From positions 35,969,716 through 36,033,715 of the forward strand of contig NC_087064.1 in assembly GCF_963678635.1 (NCBI RefSeq): 64,000 nt of DNA. The letters run 5' to 3'. Origin of the DNA: Symsagittifera roscoffensis (Eukaryota > Xenacoelomorpha > Acoela > Convolutidae). The position numbers were made by a program, and so were the translations under genes. A model generated the notes under the pieces. It worked only from the letters and a program-made list of their open reading frames with translations, was not told the DNA's origin and made no database searches. The first letter of the stretch is position 1. Every line of letters begins with the position of its first letter. This document shows positions 58,869 through 64,000 of the stretch, piece by piece.

Positions 58869-59224
58869 ACAAATATTTTCATTTTTTAATCTATAAGATT
58901 AATTAGTTTGTGTAACGTTCTAAACACCCACCAATTTGAAACAATTGTTTTTGAAATAGCAGTTTGATTACTCTCAAAAACCTTTATGCTGAAAACCAAA
59001 TTAGATTGTCAGGAGAGAGCAGAATAAAATGAATTTGGCGATGGTAAGCGATGATGTTTCAATCTATTTGCAAAAAAACTTGGTTCAAAGATTTTTTCAA
59101 GGCATTACGTTTGACTTAAAATTTCACCATTTACGGTCGTGATTTGTATAACGAAATGATATCTGCAATATGCTCAAAAATTTGTCACTAAGAATCAAGA
59201 AAATAGGGAAAAAATTATAATAAA

Positions 59225-60130
59225 AATTCAGAAAAGTTTTAGATTAACCACATTGTGATATTAGGGTTGCTGATAAATTACCGTTCATGAAGTTGCTTTT
59301 AAGCCACTCTGTTTGTTTTCTTTCGAAATCAGTCTTTTCATAATTAATTAAAAAACCAGAAAGTTTTAGAAACATTTTTTGTTATAGCGGGTTACATAGG
59401 TGACTAAACAAGCTTTGCAGTGATCTGGTTCAGCTTCAAACAATGATGCAATATTAAAAAAGAATGATTTTTTTTATTTCAAATTATTATACCAAGTGAT
59501 ATATTGCCATTTAAAAAAAAAATGATGGAATGACCAAAATAACTTAGATATAAAATTTTCATTTTTTGTTAATATATCATTTCTTTTTTAAATAAAAACG
59601 GAAATGGATATTTTCATCTAAAATAGCGATTTCTGAGCCAGATTAAATTGCCCTTACTCCCTAATAGCTTGCAATACATTGGGCTTTTTGTTATTTCATA
59701 TAAAAACAATCAATATTTTATCAAACTTATCATTGAAAATGATCACAAGTGAAGTTTCTTTTCAAATTTGAGTTGGAAACATTTTCAGCTTTCCAATGAA
59801 AAGAAAAAGTTTGCCAAAAGTGGCTAGATAAAAAATCAAGTTTTGTCTGGAGAAAAAACCAACCAAGCTCAATTTTTCCATAATTTTCTTTGAAAGTCGG
59901 AACAACGAGCATTGGCAAAAAAATCCAAATCTACCGTTATCAGAAAATCAGGCTAGTAAAACAAATATTCAGTTTCAAATCAATCAAACCAGCATAAACT
60001 TAGGCAGCAAAAGTTGACGTGGGTGAAAGTTTTTTGTTCAGTACTAACTAAGTCTAGGTAATGTATAATTTGGTTGTGGCATTTATAAATTGATCTAAAC
60101 TGTTATTTTAGTCATCGCATTTGTCTGCAG
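59225..60130 (+). repeat. Triplicated segment, copy 3
   Basis: Partner of 58020-58760, with an insertion of about 150 bp near 59410-59580. It carries the same Helentron-like fragment (59728-59905). Confidence 0.75.
59728..59905 (-). mobile_element. Helentron-like repeat, 5' fragment, minus
   Basis: Same landmarks as 58370-58546, ending gaaagtcggaacaa. Confidence 0.55.
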
Positions 60131-60357
60131 ACAAATTTAAAACATTCTTTTTTATATTATAAATTTGATCTTCAAAAATGAAAAATTATAAAGCGAAAAT
60201 TATTTTCACTTTTCAACCTATAGAATATTGTAAGGTTTTTTACCGATTTTTTTTGAGAGTATATTTTTTTTGGATTTTTAAACTTAACTCTAGGTGATCG
60301 GATTCATCTGTGCTACTTGCACAGCAACCAGTTGTTCTTGTTTTTCCAACATTTGAA

Positions 60358-60775
60358 AAAATGTGGAATATTTGTCCTTGGGTGAAATTTTTTATTCAAC
60401 CAAAACTCGGCAATTGAAGTTTGTCTTTTTAGCAAAAAAAATCTTTTATCAAATGCAAAAGTTTCACTTCCGTTTTGTGTACTTTTTGGGGTTTGAAAGT
60501 TGCCAATTTGGTTTTGAAGATTTGACTAAGGTTGCTGAAAATGTAACGCAATTTATTTAAGCGTGGCGAGCTATCCCGCGCTAAAAGTTTGTTCCAAACT
60601 GATTTGTTGCAAGCATATCGATCGCATTATTTTTGCATTAATCAAATTTTTCGTAAGATGTTTGATGCAGTTTAAAATTTATGGTTTTTTGATTTTTTTT
60701 TATCGTCAAATACTCGATACGAATTACGGTGCAAACGAAACATTCAGAGTTTTGCCCTGATATACGAACATTCTG
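60358..60775 (+). mobile_element. Helentron-like repeat, plus, strongly diverged
   Basis: gaatatttgtccttgggtga, gcgtggcgagctatcccgcg and cgaaacattcagagttttgc then cctgatatacgaaca are recognisable; other parts are not. Confidence 0.5.
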
Positions 60776-62227
60776 GTTATTTTTTTTTGAAAATTGTGTT
60801 TCATCATAATTATTTCAATTATCATAATTTTTGTTATTTTTTTTTGATGACGGACAAAAAATTTGTAGATGGAGTGGTTTAATAAGCACATCGAAAATTT
60901 AAAAAATTTCAAGATCAATACTGTGGTTCTTTTATCAAATACGAAAAAACTTTATCTCAAAATAAATGATCAAAGAGTACAAAAATTCTACAAATGCAAG
61001 AAAGAGTCAGCTCGCGAAACAAGATTAAATAAATACATTTGTATCGAAAGATTTTTTCGTTTAATTTTCTGAAAAATTTAACTAAATTCTGAAAAAAAAA
61101 TTTTTTGGTCAAAGGAAACGTACTAAGTTTTAATTAACGAGGATCTTTCCTTTTATTAATGGAAATTTTACTTTATTAATAGAATCCTACTTTGTGCTAC
61201 TTGCACGGCCACTTGCCTCATATTCTGTGCTACTTGTAGGCCACCGGCTATCATTTTTGCTGTTACAAATGATGAAAAAAATTGAGAACAATTAAAAGAG
61301 TGTGGCTACTTTTTATGGAAAGGCTCGAAACATCGTTTGTTTGTTTTTTTTTTGCTTTTTTTGTTTCATTTTTTTTGCATTTGATAATTGGTCGGAATAT
61401 CCTGTGATACTTGCCTCGCAATTGAGTACGCTCATTTCACACGTATTTAGGCATAGTATTGAAATAACAGTATATGCATCCCCTAATTGGGTCTAATTAA
61501 CAGCAATTAATGATAGATATACTTCAGATGTCCTTCTTCAATCCCATTTAGTGGTTTCAAGCGTTGCAATTTTCAAATAATGATCAGCTGTATCTGATAT
61601 TATTTTTAATCCATTTTTTGAATCAGTCTCGCCAGTGTGATTTTTTTAACAGGCCATTGAGAATCGAAGTCCAATTAAATCTGTGATTGCTGAAATCAAT
61701 GAAGTGTTTATTCCTTTTTTCTTGAACTGATTATAATGTTAATGATGCATATTGCATATTTTTTGCGCTTTCAAGGGTTTTGTTCAGGTCATTTTATATT
61801 GCCGTGAATTAATGCGAACAAGCTGCAGATCTATCACCATCATGACAAATCTAAGGTCCAAGGACTTCGGATTCAATGTGAAATTTGACTAGGAACTGCT
61901 ACAATTGAACTAACTAAACAATTATAAGAATGACTTCAATTAAAGTTGCCTGTTATCAATTAAAAATTTCTAAGAAAGAGTTTTCAAGGGATGTTGCAAG
62001 AATTCAGTTTTATTGGAAAAGTGCTTATCATACCATCAATTTTTTTTCAAAAAATACATTAGGCTTTTACCACCAGGGCCTTTTTATATTGGATGATCTT
62101 TCATTTGGCGCCCTTACTTTGTGCTGCCTGTAAAAACTCGCCAGTGTTTTAGCTATTCGTTCGCCAAAGTCAGTACAGTAAAAGATCAAATTAGACGTGT
62201 TGAGTATTACACGAGAAATTAGTTTTC
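60776..62227. other. Non-coding AT-rich interval
   Basis: No gene or known repeat seen. The phrase 'gtgctacttgcac' occurs near 60310, 61195 and, varied, 61227, but nothing more can be said. Confidence 0.45.
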
Positions 62228-62427
62228 NNNNNNNNNNNNNNNNNNNNNNNNNNNNNNNNNNNNNNNNNNNNNNNNNNNNNNNNNNNNNNNNNNNNNNNNN
62301 NNNNNNNNNNNNNNNNNNNNNNNNNNNNNNNNNNNNNNNNNNNNNNNNNNNNNNNNNNNNNNNNNNNNNNNNNNNNNNNNNNNNNNNNNNNNNNNNNNNN
62401 NNNNNNNNNNNNNNNNNNNNNNNNNNN
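62228..62427. other. Assembly gap (200 N)
   Basis: A run of exactly 200 N. Open frames that cross it are artefacts of translating N. Confidence 0.99.
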
Positions 62428-62661
62428 TTAGTATACCATACAGAACGCTTTTTGACTTTACCAACTTTAAAGCTTTTTCCGAATGATGTTTTTCGTTCAA
62501 GTTTTTGGTTTCTAACAGATTTGCAAAGATTTGCAATCAAGAGTTTTTAGAGGAAAACTAGCGGGGCTACAGATGAAAAGCTGTAATATCAGCTGATTTT
62601 CGTTTACACGCAAAGTCACGAATCACATGTTCGATCTGCTTATTTTATCAGAAAAACCTTG

Positions 62662-63188
62662 TTGTTCCGACTTTCGGTACGAAAGTAACGGGATATTTGT
62701 GCTCGGGGAGGGTTTTTTTTTCTTCAGACAAATTTCGACTTTTTAACTAGCCATTTTTGACGGATTTTTTTTATATCATTCAAAAGGTATTGTTGTCCTG
62801 AGCTCAAATTTGAAAAGATATTTTACCTGTGATCATTTTTCGTGAAGTTATGAGGGTTTACAGATTGCCATTATGACCAATTTGGGACAATTAAAGCGCG
62901 ATATAATTTGCGCTATTAACGTGTAAGCGGAGATTAAATCGTTCCAAATTGGTTGAACGAAGCTTATTTGCCATAATTGATTTGTTACAAGGAACGAAAT
63001 CTATCTTTTTATACTTTATATGGCGAGTGGGGGGATGATTTTCATAAAAAAATTTCGAATTTTAGAAAAAATAATTTTCATTTTATTTTATTTGTTTCAT
63101 TTATTTTTTTAAATGTTATTACTGCTCCATAAATCTTGAAAAGCAGTCGGAACATTCAGGGCTTCGCCCTGATACGAGCAGTCTTGTT
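62662..63188 (+). mobile_element. Helentron-like repeat, plus, full length
   Basis: 527 bp. It begins TTGTTCCGACTTTCGGTACG, contains gcgcgatataatttgcgcta and tggcgagtggggggatgatt, then cagtcggaacattcagggct. The perfect hairpin tcagggcttcgccctga and the end tacgagcagtcttgtt follow. This is the best-preserved 3' end in the window. Confidence 0.85.
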
Positions 63189-64000
63189 TAGTTTACTGAG
63201 TTAGGACCGAGTTGGTTAACTCATAGAGTAATTTCGGATAGGGTACACCGTCTGCTCGTCACGCTATCTTATTTTCGGCCGGATAGATTCGTGCAACTTC
63301 TTAGTCTAATACCGATCCTAATCTTACTCTTATACTATCTAGTCTCAGGTTGTTTAACTAGTCTCTGCTAGGCTCAATAGATCTAGGGTATACTGGTTTA
63401 TTGCGGCTGCTGAAGTGCTCGGGAGAGTCCAACTAATTTCTAAGTTCAATTCAAATCTCTCTGGTGCTGAAATTACAAGTAACTTCAGCACTTACAAATA
63501 AGTGGGTTGTTAGTTAGATGGATCATGATTGGTTAATATTAAATACTTTACATTGGTAAAATATCTAAATTATCCAATCATAAAATGTAGTCTAGATCAG
63601 GTTCCACCCATCCGGGTTTTACAGAGTTTTTTAGAATAGTTCTTCTGCAATTCGAAGGATGGATGATGGACGTTGGTGTTTGGCGAACATCTTATTTCTT
63701 CTGTTTCCTCTTTGTTAAAGAAGTTCCAGGAAGCTGGAGTTAGAGACATAAGACGTTGTGTCTTCTAGTGACAACGACTAAGTCTTTGCAACAAACTCAA
63801 ATCTGATTTCAGAATGGTTTGCTATGTCAGGTTTTTCTGTTCTGCGTGGAGAACTTCTTTTGTGTCTGATCTAATTTGGGAATGGCGTGGAGATTGTGCG
63901 TGGGGGGGATGCCTGGTTACTCGGATCTGTACGTATACTTGAACATCGAGGTGGTCATTGGTCTAGTTCAATGAAGTCCTTTTCTGCGAAGTCAAGTCGT
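63189..64000. other. Unassigned region of distinct composition
   Basis: Immediately after the element at 62662 the sequence becomes richer in G+C and loses long A/T runs. No long frame is present. An imperfect hairpin lies at 63527-63581 (tgattggttaatattaaata / ctaaattatccaatca) and an inverted pair tgctgaaatta / aacttcagca at 63462-63491. It could be an LTR, a UTR or another repeat that continues beyond the window. Confidence 0.4.

Noticed and set aside
62067-62550. Frames of 105-157 codons near the right end
   Set aside because: They exist only because the 200-N gap was translated as X.

Overview
This is a eukaryotic, almost certainly animal (invertebrate-type), genomic window. It is AT-rich, dominated by non-coding repeats, and its recognisable coding sequence is split into short exons with GT/AG borders. 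No prokaryotic operons, rRNA or CRISPR arrays were seen. Two 200-N assembly gaps lie at 6874-7073 and 62228-62427. The species cannot be named from the sequence.

Layout: (1) 1-6873 is a coding macrosatellite with an exact 888-bp (296-codon) period. Read on the minus strand it is one uninterrupted Ser/Thr/Pro-rich mucin-like frame with no stop or frameshift; the long Val/Leu/Asp/Glu plus-strand frames are its antisense shadow. A 40-bp micro-exon at 13653-13692 (minus) keeps the same Ser/Thr-rich character and probably belongs to the same gene. (2) 7.1-26.4 kb is repeat-rich non-coding DNA: a tRNA-like SINE head, a recurring 26-bp motif, a duplicated 1.6-kb segment carrying a TIR element, a 5.6-kb three-unit array at 19.86-25.43 kb, and a hAT-like MITE. 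One possible plus-strand terminal exon lies at 14333-14506. (3) 26616-56317 (minus) is a complete rhodopsin-like (class A) GPCR gene that I assembled exon by exon: nine coding exons, eight GT/AG introns, all phases compatible, 1104 nt of CDS, 367 residues. Its last intron is 20.8 kb and holds a 3.1-kb tandem duplication, foldback elements, a minisatellite and a decayed retroelement fragment. (4) 56.3-64 kb is repeat-rich with no convincing gene; the last 800 bp differ in base composition.

A non-autonomous repeat of about 530 bp occurs more than 20 times in both orientations from 12 kb onward. Its ends pair asymmetrically: the 5' terminal GTTCCGACT is inverted as AGTCGGAAC upstream of a 3' hairpin (TCAGGGC-TTC-GCCCTGA), followed by a conserved CGAGCAGTCTTGTT end. 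This resembles the Helentron/HINE branch of rolling-circle transposons and is the most interesting repeat signal here. No dramatic new enzymatic system was found; the best candidates for a second look are the mucin macrosatellite, the Helentron-like family and the atypical GPCR.
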